In this document: positions 7,380 through 15,163 of the stretch, in pieces
Layout of the letters: each line of letters starts with the position of its first letter
Position numbering within the stretch: position 1 is the first letter of the stretch
NCBI GenBank assembly: GCA_016928525.1
Contig: JAFGKO010000252.1
Span: forward strand, 1-22,264
DNA: 22,264 bases
Reading direction: 5' to 3'
Origin: Anaerolineales bacterium
Lineage (GTDB): Bacteria; Chloroflexota; Anaerolineae; Anaerolineales; Villigracilaceae
Notes under the pieces: model-generated
Seen by the model: only the letters and a program-made list of their open reading frames with translations
Told to the model about the DNA's origin: nothing
The model's database searches: none
Position numbers and translations under genes: made by a program

Positions 7380-8435
7380 ATGCCCCGCCTTGCATCCAGA
7401 CTTTTGACCTGGTACCGACAACATGGCCGGACCCTGCCCTGGCGCGGAGATACCAATCCATATGCCGTGTGGGTTTCCGAGATCATGTTGCAACAGACGC
7501 GCGTCGAGACCGTTATCCCCTATTTTGAAACCTGGATGCGGTTATTTCCCACAATCGCAGACCTGGCAAAAGCGTCCGAACAAGATGTGCTTAATGCGTG
7601 GGAAGGACTGGGATACTACAGCCGCGCCCGCAACCTGCACAAAGCAGCTCAGGTCGTCCACGAGCAATATGCTGGCAAGCTGCCGCGTGACTTGCATGCG
7701 CTGCGCAAACTTCCCGGCATCGGGCGCTACACCGTCGGCGCGATTGCCTCGATCGCTTTCGGCATGGACGAACCTACTCTGGATGGGAATTTGCGGCGCG
7801 TATTTGCTCGTCTCTTCGACATAAGCGAACCGGCCGATTCACCTGCCGGGGAGAAAATCTTATGGAAACTGGCCGCAGAACATCTCCCCCAGGGGCAGGC
7901 TGGAGATTACAACCAGGCCTTGATGGACCTGGGCGCGACAATTTGCCTGCCGAAGAATCCGCGCTGTTTGATCTGCCCACTGATGGAGCTTTGTCAATCG
8001 CGTACGAACGGCACCCACGAACAACGCCCCGTCTTGAAACCTAAAAAAGATACGCCACATTACGTCCATGCGGCGGGGATCATTGTGAGGCAAGTTTCCG
8101 ATACACCCCATGAGGAAGTCTTGCTAGCAAAACGCCCCTCGAAGGGATTGCTGGGCGGGATGTGGGAATTCCCAAACGGGCGGGTTGAAGGGGAGCCGGA
8201 CGAAGGATTGGAATCCGCGTTGGAAACGGGATACAGGCTCAAGGTCCAGAAAAATGAAGCGCTGGGCGTCGTCCAACACGCCTACACACATTTTCGGGTC
8301 ACCGTGCATGTTTACCGCTGCGAACTGGTTTCAATGTCTAATAACGAAAGTCTAAAATGGGTTAAACTAAAAGAATTGGACGATTACCCAATGGGTAAAA
8401 TAGACCGGCAAATCGCCAGGATATTAGATGGATAA
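7380..8435 (+). CDS. mutY: Adenine DNA glycosylase MutY
   Basis: MutY removes adenine mispaired with 8-oxoguanine in base excision repair. Visible in the 351 residues: the catalytic Glu in SEIMLQQT (E34), the helix-hairpin-helix LPGIGRYTVGA (111-121), the conserved Asp in TLDGNLRRV (D135), and a 4Fe-4S cluster ligand set C-x6-C-x2-C-x5-C at C189, C196, C199 and C205. A C-terminal Nudix-like domain (about 225-351) would read the 8-oxoG base. The length is normal for the family. The start is uncertain: the ATG at 7380 has no clear Shine-Dalgarno, and an in-frame TTG at 7362 would add six residues. The gene follows the GT39-like gene by 36 bp and overlaps pcm by 8 bp. It looks intact and active. 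Confidence 0.95.
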   Translation: MPRLASRLLTWYRQHGRTLPWRGDTNPYAVWVSEIMLQQTRVETVIPYFETWMRLFPTIADLAKASEQDVLNAWEGLGYYSRARNLHKAAQVVHEQYAGKLPRDLHALRKLPGIGRYTVGAIASIAFGMDEPTLDGNLRRVFARLFDISEPADSPAGEKILWKLAAEHLPQGQAGDYNQALMDLGATICLPKNPRCLICPLMELCQSRTNGTHEQRPVLKPKKDTPHYVHAAGIIVRQVSDTPHEEVLLAKRPSKGLLGGMWEFPNGRVEGEPDEGLESALETGYRLKVQKNEALGVVQHAYTHFRVTVHVYRCELVSMSNNESLKWVKLKELDDYPMGKIDRQIARILDG

Positions 8436-9081
8436 GTACGAGCGCGAACGTAAGCAGATGGTCAGGGAGCAAATCGAACGCAGGGGGCTGCGCGAGAGGC
8501 GTTTATTGACTGCGCTCGAAACTGTTCCTCGCCACCTGTTCGTTCCGGAAGAATACCGCTACGCCGCATACGAAGACGGGCCATTGCCAATTGGGTTTGG
8601 ACAGACGATATCCCAACCATATATTGTCGCATTGATGACCGATTTTCTGAGCCTGAAAGGAAATGAGCGCGTATTGGAAGTGGGGACCGGTTCCGGGTAT
8701 CAGGCAGCCATTCTAGGCATGATGACTGATGAAGTACACACCGTCGAATTCATCCCTGAATTAGCGACACGAGCCGATAAATTGCTCAAAGAATTGGGGA
8801 TGGATAATGTACACGTCCACCTTGGAGATGGTTCGCTGGGTTGGCCAGAGCTTGCGCCCTATCAAGGGATACTGGTAGCCGCCGCAGCGCCAACGGTACC
8901 AAAGGCGTTGTTGGAACAACTGGAAGATTGTGAACGATTGGTTTTACCGGTGGGGGCAAGAGGCATGCAAATTTTGGAAATCTGGGAACGGCATGGCGAC
9001 GATTTCGAGAGCAAAGTCGAAACGGCTGTGGCTTTTGTGCCGCTACGCGGCGAACAAGGCTGGGATCAGAAGAAGCGGTAG
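8428..9081 (+). CDS. pcm: Protein-L-isoaspartate O-methyltransferase
   Basis: PCMT uses S-adenosylmethionine to methylate L-isoaspartyl residues in aged proteins, starting their repair. The 217-residue protein has the family's signatures: RHLFVPEEYRYAAYEDGPLP near 35-54, GQTISQPYI (58-66) and the SAM-binding motif VLEVGTGSGYQAAIL (82-96). Length is normal. The ATG overlaps the mutY stop (ATGGATAA), and AGGAT lies 6 nt upstream within mutY, so translation is probably coupled to mutY. Pairing nucleic-acid and protein repair in one operon makes functional sense, but the link is inferred from position. No terminator was recognised after it. Confidence 0.93.
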   Translation: MDKYERERKQMVREQIERRGLRERRLLTALETVPRHLFVPEEYRYAAYEDGPLPIGFGQTISQPYIVALMTDFLSLKGNERVLEVGTGSGYQAAILGMMTDEVHTVEFIPELATRADKLLKELGMDNVHVHLGDGSLGWPELAPYQGILVAAAAPTVPKALLEQLEDCERLVLPVGARGMQILEIWERHGDDFESKVETAVAFVPLRGEQGWDQKKR

Positions 9082-9186
9082 GGTGGTTTCATAATTATTC
9101 AATAGCAATCTCCTTTGGTTATGCCAAAATGCTATAAAATTGGGAAGAATAGAAATAATTTCTGCCTTCCTTACAAGGATAGTCCT

Positions 9187-10082
9187 ATGACAAATTCGTC
9201 TCGAGCGCGAAAACCAAAGAAGGAAAAGTGGTATGAGAATCAAGCATTGGTCCTTACGCTCCTAGGAGCAGGCGCGACAATCATTGCGGCTGTCATTACA
9301 ATCTTGCCTCAGATCCTCGATGCCACACAGAAACCTGAATCAACTCAAACGGCTATTCCAATAACTGCCACAACAGAGATAAGCCCAACGCTACCTCCGA
9401 CTTCCACAGAGACAGCCATCCCTTTCACGGAAACCGTTTCCCCCACGCCGACGGAGACGGCCACCCCAACTCCCATTTCCCCGCCCATCAGTTGCCTGGA
9501 TCGCTGGCAGGTCGTTTCGAGCGACCCGGATCTGGTTGAAACCAGTGGCGCAGGAGACTGCGCACAGGCAAGCGTTCCCGCCCTGGGGATATCGGCATCC
9601 AAAGACGGGATTGGCTTTGGGATCAACAGTTTCAGAGAACAAGGCACCTTTGGAATTTCTACCCCGCTCCCGATGGACGCGATAATTGCGCTAAAGGTGA
9701 ACCTAACTGCGCTTACACAGGGCGAGTTTTGGTTGCCATCTCAAACGATCCCAATCCTGAAAGCAATATGGCAATTATCGCTTTGCAATCACAATTCGGT
9801 GAAGTACGAGTTTACAACAACCGAACCGATTCGTTTGTTGAACGATATACATGGGAAGAGCTATTAAGCAATACCAATCTTGGTGCTGGCCCACCTTATT
9901 CTTATGATATTAAATTTACAACAAGCGGTAACAAAATTGACCAACAAATACACTTTACAAATTTGCCTTCCCAGTTTGTTAATTTGCCGAAATATCTGTT
10001 CCTTGGGTACAGCAAAAAATCGTCCCTCGGTTCAATGACCTTACAAGTTGAAGTCACTGAGCTGATAGTTGAAACAGAGTGA
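9187..10082 (+). pseudogene. Membrane-anchored extracytoplasmic protein with Thr/Pro-rich linker, broken by a one-base frameshift
   Basis: The ATG at 9187 follows AAGGAT by 6 nt. The first frame encodes a basic N-terminus, one membrane segment (QALVLTLLGAGATIIAAVIT), a low-complexity Thr/Pro/Glu linker of about 45 residues, and a globular region starting SCLDRWQVVSS. Near 9727-9730 the sense moves to the -1 frame: after GEF the natural continuation is LVAISNDPNPES, which runs on in that frame to the stop at 10080-10082 (ELIVETE). The original frame gives unconvincing sequence to a stop at 9867. A run of four T lies at the junction; five T would restore one frame of about 298 residues. The cause may be a true mutation or a homopolymer error. 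The globular part may be a beta-sandwich domain, but no family was recognised. Confidence 0.7.
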
Positions 10083-10200
10083 TCCCAAATGTCAGGAAGT
10101 GCAATTACTGCTTCTTGTATAAATTTCCGAACTCACTTGTTCCGTATGGCTCAAAATTAACGAGGTTTTGGTTCAGATATTTACGCAGTACTCTGTAGAT

Positions 10201-10239
10201 AAAAACAGTCGGGCAATGTTCGCGCCCGACTATTTTTAT
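10201..10239. terminator. Bidirectional intrinsic terminator between convergent genes
   Basis: A perfect 8-bp stem (AGTCGGGC at 10207-10214 with GCCCGACT at 10224-10231, 9-nt loop) is followed by ATTTTTAT on the plus strand and by GTTTTTAT on the minus strand. It therefore can end both the frameshifted gene at 9187-10082 and the RNase J gene converging on it. The rest of 10083-10277 shows no gene. Confidence 0.85.
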
Positions 10240-10277
10240 CCTTTCAAACTTTGTACCGCCCCAGATATTCAAAAGTG

Positions 10278-11921
10278 CTATGTTTTGCTCAGGGTAACAA
10301 ATACCATCGGCCTGCGTTTGGTCTCGTTGTACAAGAAAGACTTGACAGCGCTGGCAATGTCTTTCTCGGCATCCAAACCGCCGCCATTGACAATGTCCAT
10401 AATTCGATGGCGAACTTCGGGAAGCAACTCTTCGGCATCATCAGGGGAGAGAAATCCACGCGTCAGGATCTCAGGCTCGCCTAGCAACCTGCCAGAATAT
10501 TTATCCACATTCAGGTCGATCAGGAAAATGCCGCTGCGGGCCAGCTTCTCACGTTCGCGCATCACACCGTGGTCGATATCGCCGATGCTCTGCCCGTCCA
10601 CAAAAACGTAACCGCCTGGGATGCGTTCGCCTTTGCTTAACTTGCCATCCACCAGTTCCACCACTTCCCCATTCTCGACTACTAGAATATTATCTGCCGG
10701 TACACCCACCTGTTCTGCCAAATAAGCATGTCGTTTGAGCATGCGCAGCTCACCATGAATGGGGATGAAGTTCTTAGGCTTGACCATATTGAGCAGCAGC
10801 TTCTGCTCTTCCTGGCTGGCATGCCCGGAAACATGGATAGGCGCGAGCGCATCGTAGATCACATTCGCACCGCGCCGCAGCATACGATTGATCGCGCGGC
10901 TGACGCTCTCTTCGTTGCCTGGAATTGGGTGTGATGACAACACAACGGTGTCGCCTTCTTTCAAATCGAACTGGCGATTTGTGCCAGCAGACAACCTGCC
11001 AATGATCGAAGAAGGTTCGCCCTGCGAACCGGTGCACATCAACACTACTTGCTTCGGGTCCATGTTGAGCGCCTGCTCGAGCGGTACCAGCGTCTCTTCG
11101 GGAATTTCGAGATACCCCAATTTGCGAGCAATCTTGGCGTTGTCTACCATGCTGGTACCGGCAAAAGCCAATTTTCGTTTATGGCGCACAGTCGCATCCG
11201 CCACCTGTTGCATGCGCGAGATCAGGGAGGCGAACGAAGCGACGATAATACGCCCGGGAGCGGCAGCAAACACATTGTCCAGCGCCGGGCCGATCACCAT
11301 CTCAGAGGGCGTCCAGCCAGGGCGTTCGGCATTGGTCGAATCCGAAAGCAACAGATCGACACCTCGACTGGAAAGTTCTGCCAGCTTGGCATAATCCGTG
11401 GGCCAGCCATCCACAGGCGTATGGTCGAATTTAAAATCGCTCATATGGACAAGCAGACCGGCAGGGGTCGTGATGCCCAAGCCCACTGCATCGGGGATGG
11501 AGTGACAAACGTGGAAGAACTCGACCTGGAACGCACCAAGCTGGATACTCTGGCCTGCTTCCACGGTATTGAGTGAAACCTTCCCCAGGGCATTGTTCCG
11601 CGCCAATTTGGCCTCGATCAGGCCACGGGTCAAGGGTGTAGCGTAGACCGGAGCCGGGATTTCGTCCAAAACATGACGAATGGCTCCAATATGGTCTTCA
11701 TGCCCATGTGTGATAACAATTCCCACCACGCGGTCGGTCTTATCTAGCAGATAGTTGAAATCGGGGATGATGTAATCGATCCCTAACATGTCGTTCTCGG
11801 GGAACATGATGCCGGTATCTACGATCAGGATTTCTTTGCCGTATTCGTAGACGGTCATGTTCTTACCCACTTCCCCTAAACCACCCAGGGGAATAATCCT
11901 TAGTTTTTTATTCTTACTCAT
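10278..11921 (-). CDS. rnj: Ribonuclease J
   Basis: RNase J is a beta-CASP metallo-beta-lactamase enzyme with endonuclease and 5'-3' exonuclease activity in mRNA decay and RNA processing. The 547-residue protein has HGHEDH (72-77) for the two zinc ions, SDFKFDHTPVDG (161-172), SDSTNAERPG (193-202), CTGSQGEP (296-303), HPIPGNE (331-337) and HVSGHAS (363-369). Length is normal for the family. The start is the ATG at 11921, preceded by AAGG with 6 nt spacing; an upstream in-frame extension to 11975 is mostly AT-rich leader. It is alone between two terminators, so it is a single-gene transcript. A hairpin in its leader may be regulatory. It is the only RNase J in the window, so J1 and J2 cannot be told apart. 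Confidence 0.95.
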   Translation of the reverse strand: MSKNKKLRIIPLGGLGEVGKNMTVYEYGKEILIVDTGIMFPENDMLGIDYIIPDFNYLLDKTDRVVGIVITHGHEDHIGAIRHVLDEIPAPVYATPLTRGLIEAKLARNNALGKVSLNTVEAGQSIQLGAFQVEFFHVCHSIPDAVGLGITTPAGLLVHMSDFKFDHTPVDGWPTDYAKLAELSSRGVDLLLSDSTNAERPGWTPSEMVIGPALDNVFAAAPGRIIVASFASLISRMQQVADATVRHKRKLAFAGTSMVDNAKIARKLGYLEIPEETLVPLEQALNMDPKQVVLMCTGSQGEPSSIIGRLSAGTNRQFDLKEGDTVVLSSHPIPGNEESVSRAINRMLRRGANVIYDALAPIHVSGHASQEEQKLLLNMVKPKNFIPIHGELRMLKRHAYLAEQVGVPADNILVVENGEVVELVDGKLSKGERIPGGYVFVDGQSIGDIDHGVMREREKLARSGIFLIDLNVDKYSGRLLGEPEILTRGFLSPDDAEELLPEVRHRIMDIVNGGGLDAEKDIASAVKSFLYNETKRRPMVFVTLSKT

Positions 11922-11944
11922 TATTTTCCTTTTCTTAAAAATAA

Positions 11945-11975
11945 AATATCCACCGCTTATAGCGGATAAAGTCAA
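11945..11975 (-). promoter_or_regulatory. Putative RNase J promoter with an internal inverted repeat
   Basis: On the minus strand TTGACT (11970-11975) could be a -35, and GATATT (11945-11950) a weak -10 at an overlong 19-bp spacing. Between them lies the inverted repeat CCGCT-ATA-AGCGG (11953-11965). This repeat could be an operator, or a 5' hairpin if transcription starts further upstream. The promoter assignment is weak; the inverted repeat itself is plain. Confidence 0.3.
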
Positions 11976-11982
11976 ATATATA

Positions 11983-12014
11983 GAAAAACACCCCGAGATC
12001 GTGCTGGCCGGGGT
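11983..12014 (-). terminator. Second intrinsic terminator downstream of the HD-GYP/DUF1992 operon
   Basis: On the minus strand ACCCCG (complement of 12009-12014) pairs with CGGGGT (complement of 11990-11995) around a 13-nt loop, followed by GTTTTTC. It lies between the upstream minus-strand operon and the RNase J promoter region. Confidence 0.65.
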
Positions 12015-12040
12015 ATTCAGTCGTTATTAAACTGGCTAAC

Positions 12041-12059
12041 AAAAACTGCCTTTTGGCAG
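12041..12059 (-). terminator. First intrinsic terminator downstream of the HD-GYP/DUF1992 operon
   Basis: On the minus strand CTGCC-AAAA-GGCAG (12046-12059) is followed immediately by TTTTTGTT. It is the first of two tandem terminators reached by transcription from 12155. The rest of 11922-12154 shows no gene. Confidence 0.7.
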
Positions 12060-12154
12060 ATAAAGTCTACAACCAACAACAGGAGTATAGCAGGCGAAGA
12101 GTATTTTGTCAAAGAAAATTTGAGCAGAATTAACATAAAACATATATTTTTGAA

Positions 12155-12469
12155 TTATCGCTTGCGACGCTCCAGGAGTAAATCGAACTGTAGTTGTTTC
12201 TCCTTCAACGCTTTACGGATCTTGTCATTTCCAGACTCAACATTCGCAGAGCCAAGCAATTCTTTGAGGGCGGCGATCTCCTGCAATAACTCAATCTCCG
12301 CTGGAACCATGCCCGCATTTTTCAACACACCCTGCGCTACGCGGATATCTTCGGGCGTGTCGAAATATTCCGTCAGGTCAATCGGTTTGCCTTTGCCAGG
12401 CAGGTTTTCAAACTCACCCCGCGCCATGGCATCCCTGATCATAGTGTCGACTAATTTTTCTAAAGACAT
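12155..12469 (-). CDS. DUF1992 (DnaJ homologue subfamily C member 28-like) protein
   Basis: This 104-residue protein matches the DUF1992 domain found in short bacterial proteins and in eukaryotic DNAJC28. Recognisable parts are the N-terminal MSLEKLVDTMIRDAMARGEF and the family core GEFENLPGKGKPIDL (18-32), followed by helices and a basic C-terminus. It has no J-domain, so it is not itself a DnaJ co-chaperone; the function is unknown. The ATG at 12469 follows AGGTGA closely. It begins 21 bp after the stop of the HD-GYP gene on the same strand and is probably co-transcribed with it, ending at tandem terminators at 12041-12059 and 11983-12014. Confidence 0.85.
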   Translation of the reverse strand: MSLEKLVDTMIRDAMARGEFENLPGKGKPIDLTEYFDTPEDIRVAQGVLKNAGMVPAEIELLQEIAALKELLGSANVESGNDKIRKALKEKQLQFDLLLERRKR

Positions 12470-12490
12470 CTCTCACCTAATATTCAAACG

Positions 12491-15031
12491 CTAACCTCGA
12501 TCGTTTTCCTTCAAAAAGTCCAGGAACACTTCCACTACACTTGGATCGAGATGCTTACCAGCATTGGTTCTAATGTACTCAAGCGCATCCTGTTCAGACC
12601 AGGCATCCCGATAGGGCCGGTCACTGGTCAACGCATCCCACACATCCACAACCGCGAATATACGCGCAGCCAACGGAATTTGCTCGCCTTTCAATTGACG
12701 GGGGTAGCCAGTCCCATCCCAGCGTTCATGATGACAATAAGGGATGTCAAGCGCAGGGCGTAGAAATTCAATCGGCCATAGCATCTCAAAGGCATAAATT
12801 GGGTGCTGCTTCATTAGTTCCCATTCTTCATCAACAAGTTCCCCCGGTTTCAATAATATCCTATCGGGTACACCCATTTTGCCGATATCGTGCAGAAGGG
12901 AGCCGCGACGTATATGAAGGAGCTCTTTATCTTTCACTCCCATAGCCTGCGCAAGCCGAATAGTCATATCGGCCACTCGCAAGGTGTGTCCCTCTGTTTC
13001 CTGGTCGCGCAACTCGAGTGCAAGAGACCAACCTTCGATGGTGGCATCGTACGCAATCTCCAACTCAAAGTTGGAGCGCTGTAAATCACTGAAAAGCCGT
13101 GAATTGTCTATGGCAATCGCCGCCTGCGTCGCCAGGGTCTCCAAAAAACCTGTTCGCTCATCATCCACTCTGATTGGATTTTTATTGAAGACCTCCAATA
13201 CGCCTTGAAGTTGTCCCTTGGCAATCAGTGGAACAGCCCGATAAGAGACAAATCCCTCATCCAGAAGATAGGTACGAACCAAACCATCAGTAACTGAGAA
13301 TTCAGGTATATGCAGAATTTGGCGTTCCATCGCTGCCTGTCCAGGAAGCCCCTCCCCCAAGCGTAATTGAGTCGACTTAATTTCTTTGGCATAAAAACCA
13401 CTTCCAGCCGCAAATTCCAACATATGAGTATATGGATTGAGCAACAATATACTGGCGGCATCAACATTCAGCTGGGCGATGCCCTGGCTAAGCAACACAT
13501 CCAGGATAACCGACAGGTCAAGGTTGGCCGAGATGGCCATATCTATCGAATGCAGCGCCTGGACATGTTGCAGGCGAGACAAAGCCTGATCGTACAATCT
13601 CGCGCGCCGCAGGGCATTCCCAACCATTTCCCCTATCGCTGTCAGCAATTGCACTTCCGATGATGAGTATTGATCAGAAGCGATCCCCTTATTGCGCGCG
13701 CAAAGCAACACTCCAATAAACTTGGATTCAGAAATCACTGGTACAAATACCGCTGGGCCCAGATCGTCATCCCCTCGCAAAGATGGTATCTTTTTAGGAT
13801 CTGCTGATAAATTTTCTGTTGAATAAGGTCGGCGCGTTTGCAGAACCAACCCGCTGATGCCTTTTTCTGCGTTGAATATCACACCAACATTGACTGCGAG
13901 CGGACCATCACCAAGGGCACAAATAAAGTGCTCTTCATCCGGGTCCAGTAGAATGACAGCATTTGCATCGGAACGTAACACACGTCGCACTTCTGCCAGT
14001 ACTAAGGGGAGCATCTCATCTGCAGACTGCGCTACACGCAACTGTGACGAGATAGAGAACAACGACTCCAACTCTGCGGTTTTCGTTCGCAACGATGTCT
14101 CTGTTTGTTTCCGCTCTGTAATATCAAGCGCTGTAAATGTAACTCCCTTGCTGAGATCGCCAGAATCAAGTGGAACGGAGCTAAGCAAAATATCGCGCAT
14201 CAAACCGTCCTTTCGAAGCCAACGCGTTTCTACTGTCCCTATCGCCTGCTCGTGAATTTGACGATACTTCTCTGCGCCAACATACTCATAATCCTCCTGA
14301 GCCGGGTAGAGCATGCGCGCACTATTCCCAACCAACTCCTCACGGGCATATCCGGTCATCTGGCACAGGGTATCATTAGCTTCCTGAATGACACGGTTGA
14401 CAACCATGCCTATCCCAATCGGAGCAGCACGAAAAATGCTGTCCAGTTTAACTTCACGCTCACGCACTGTGCGTAAAGATTGATTTAGCAAATTCGAGAA
14501 AAACCATTCCAGAAGTGCGACTCCACACAGAGACATAAAGATAAGAATGCCACTTGTCAAAAATACCTCGACATCACGTTCTCCACTACCCCAACCTGCT
14601 GCCACGTAGACAACCAGGCATATCACCAGCATGATCCAGCGCGCCCGATTCCCCGAGAGCATACCTGCCAACAGAACAGCAATTGCCAATTGGAGCACAG
14701 CGGTCGTAATGGGGCCAACCATGAATATCATATACCCGGAAAACATGAGAAAAACAAACGGAAGCAGGTAACCACTTACATGCCATTGTCTTTTTTGTAT
14801 CCAGTACCATCCGATAACAATCAATAAATCCATCGACGCCATGATCAGGGTCGTCTCATTGTTTGGTACTCCAATGCCATAATTAATGATCAGGACAATA
14901 ACAGTCATTATCAACATTCCCGCACTGACCAATGTATAAATAACGCGTGTCAAATATTCTTGCCTTGCAACTCCCTCCTCTTCTACACGCGGGTTTGTCA
15001 ACTCATGCCATAGTTTTTTCAAAAATACCAA
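12491..15031 (-). CDS. Membrane sensor PAS-GAF-GAF-HD-GYP, predicted c-di-GMP phosphodiesterase
   Basis: This protein of about 846 residues is a signalling enzyme predicted to hydrolyse cyclic di-GMP. In order: six hydrophobic membrane segments (about 27-178), a PAS domain (about 197-306), two GAF domains (about 331-476 and 501-646), and a C-terminal HD-GYP domain (about 660-846) with HDIGK (714-718) and HHERWDGTGYP (767-777). All motif residues expected for metal binding and the GYP loop are present, so it should be active. No ATG is available at the start. The TTG at 15031 is chosen because GGAG lies 11 nt upstream; TTG codons at 15073 and 15022 are alternatives. It diverges from the hydrolase-ligase gene. 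A TATACT on the minus strand at 15100-15105 may be its -10. Its signal is unknown. Confidence 0.88.
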   Translation of the reverse strand: MVFLKKLWHELTNPRVEEEGVARQEYLTRVIYTLVSAGMLIMTVIVLIINYGIGVPNNETTLIMASMDLLIVIGWYWIQKRQWHVSGYLLPFVFLMFSGYMIFMVGPITTAVLQLAIAVLLAGMLSGNRARWIMLVICLVVYVAAGWGSGERDVEVFLTSGILIFMSLCGVALLEWFFSNLLNQSLRTVREREVKLDSIFRAAPIGIGMVVNRVIQEANDTLCQMTGYAREELVGNSARMLYPAQEDYEYVGAEKYRQIHEQAIGTVETRWLRKDGLMRDILLSSVPLDSGDLSKGVTFTALDITERKQTETSLRTKTAELESLFSISSQLRVAQSADEMLPLVLAEVRRVLRSDANAVILLDPDEEHFICALGDGPLAVNVGVIFNAEKGISGLVLQTRRPYSTENLSADPKKIPSLRGDDDLGPAVFVPVISESKFIGVLLCARNKGIASDQYSSSEVQLLTAIGEMVGNALRRARLYDQALSRLQHVQALHSIDMAISANLDLSVILDVLLSQGIAQLNVDAASILLLNPYTHMLEFAAGSGFYAKEIKSTQLRLGEGLPGQAAMERQILHIPEFSVTDGLVRTYLLDEGFVSYRAVPLIAKGQLQGVLEVFNKNPIRVDDERTGFLETLATQAAIAIDNSRLFSDLQRSNFELEIAYDATIEGWSLALELRDQETEGHTLRVADMTIRLAQAMGVKDKELLHIRRGSLLHDIGKMGVPDRILLKPGELVDEEWELMKQHPIYAFEMLWPIEFLRPALDIPYCHHERWDGTGYPRQLKGEQIPLAARIFAVVDVWDALTSDRPYRDAWSEQDALEYIRTNAGKHLDPSVVEVFLDFLKENDRG

Positions 15032-15128
15032 TGCGATTCTATCTCCATACAAATTATTTTCCAAACCAAGCAAGAAAATACATCTGGTTTTGCGGATTCA
15101 GTATAGCCCGATACCCGGCACTCAAAAA

Positions 15129-15157
15129 TTGACATTTAGTATCAACTCCTGTAAACT
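15129..15157 (+). promoter_or_regulatory. Sigma-70-type promoter with no 5' leader
   Basis: A perfect -35 TTGACA (15129-15134) and a -10 TAAACT (15152-15157, 4 of 6 matches) are separated by exactly 17 bp. Transcription would start about 6-8 nt after the -10, at or within a base or two of the ATG at 15164. No Shine-Dalgarno sequence precedes that ATG, which fits a leaderless mRNA. Confidence 0.65.
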
Positions 15158-15163
15158 TCTTCC

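Noticed and set aside
9724..9735. Programmed -1 ribosomal frameshift
   Set aside because: The junction (GAG TTT TGG) is not an X XXY YYZ slippery heptamer and no strong stimulatory stem or upstream Shine-Dalgarno was seen. A T4/T5 homopolymer change is simpler.
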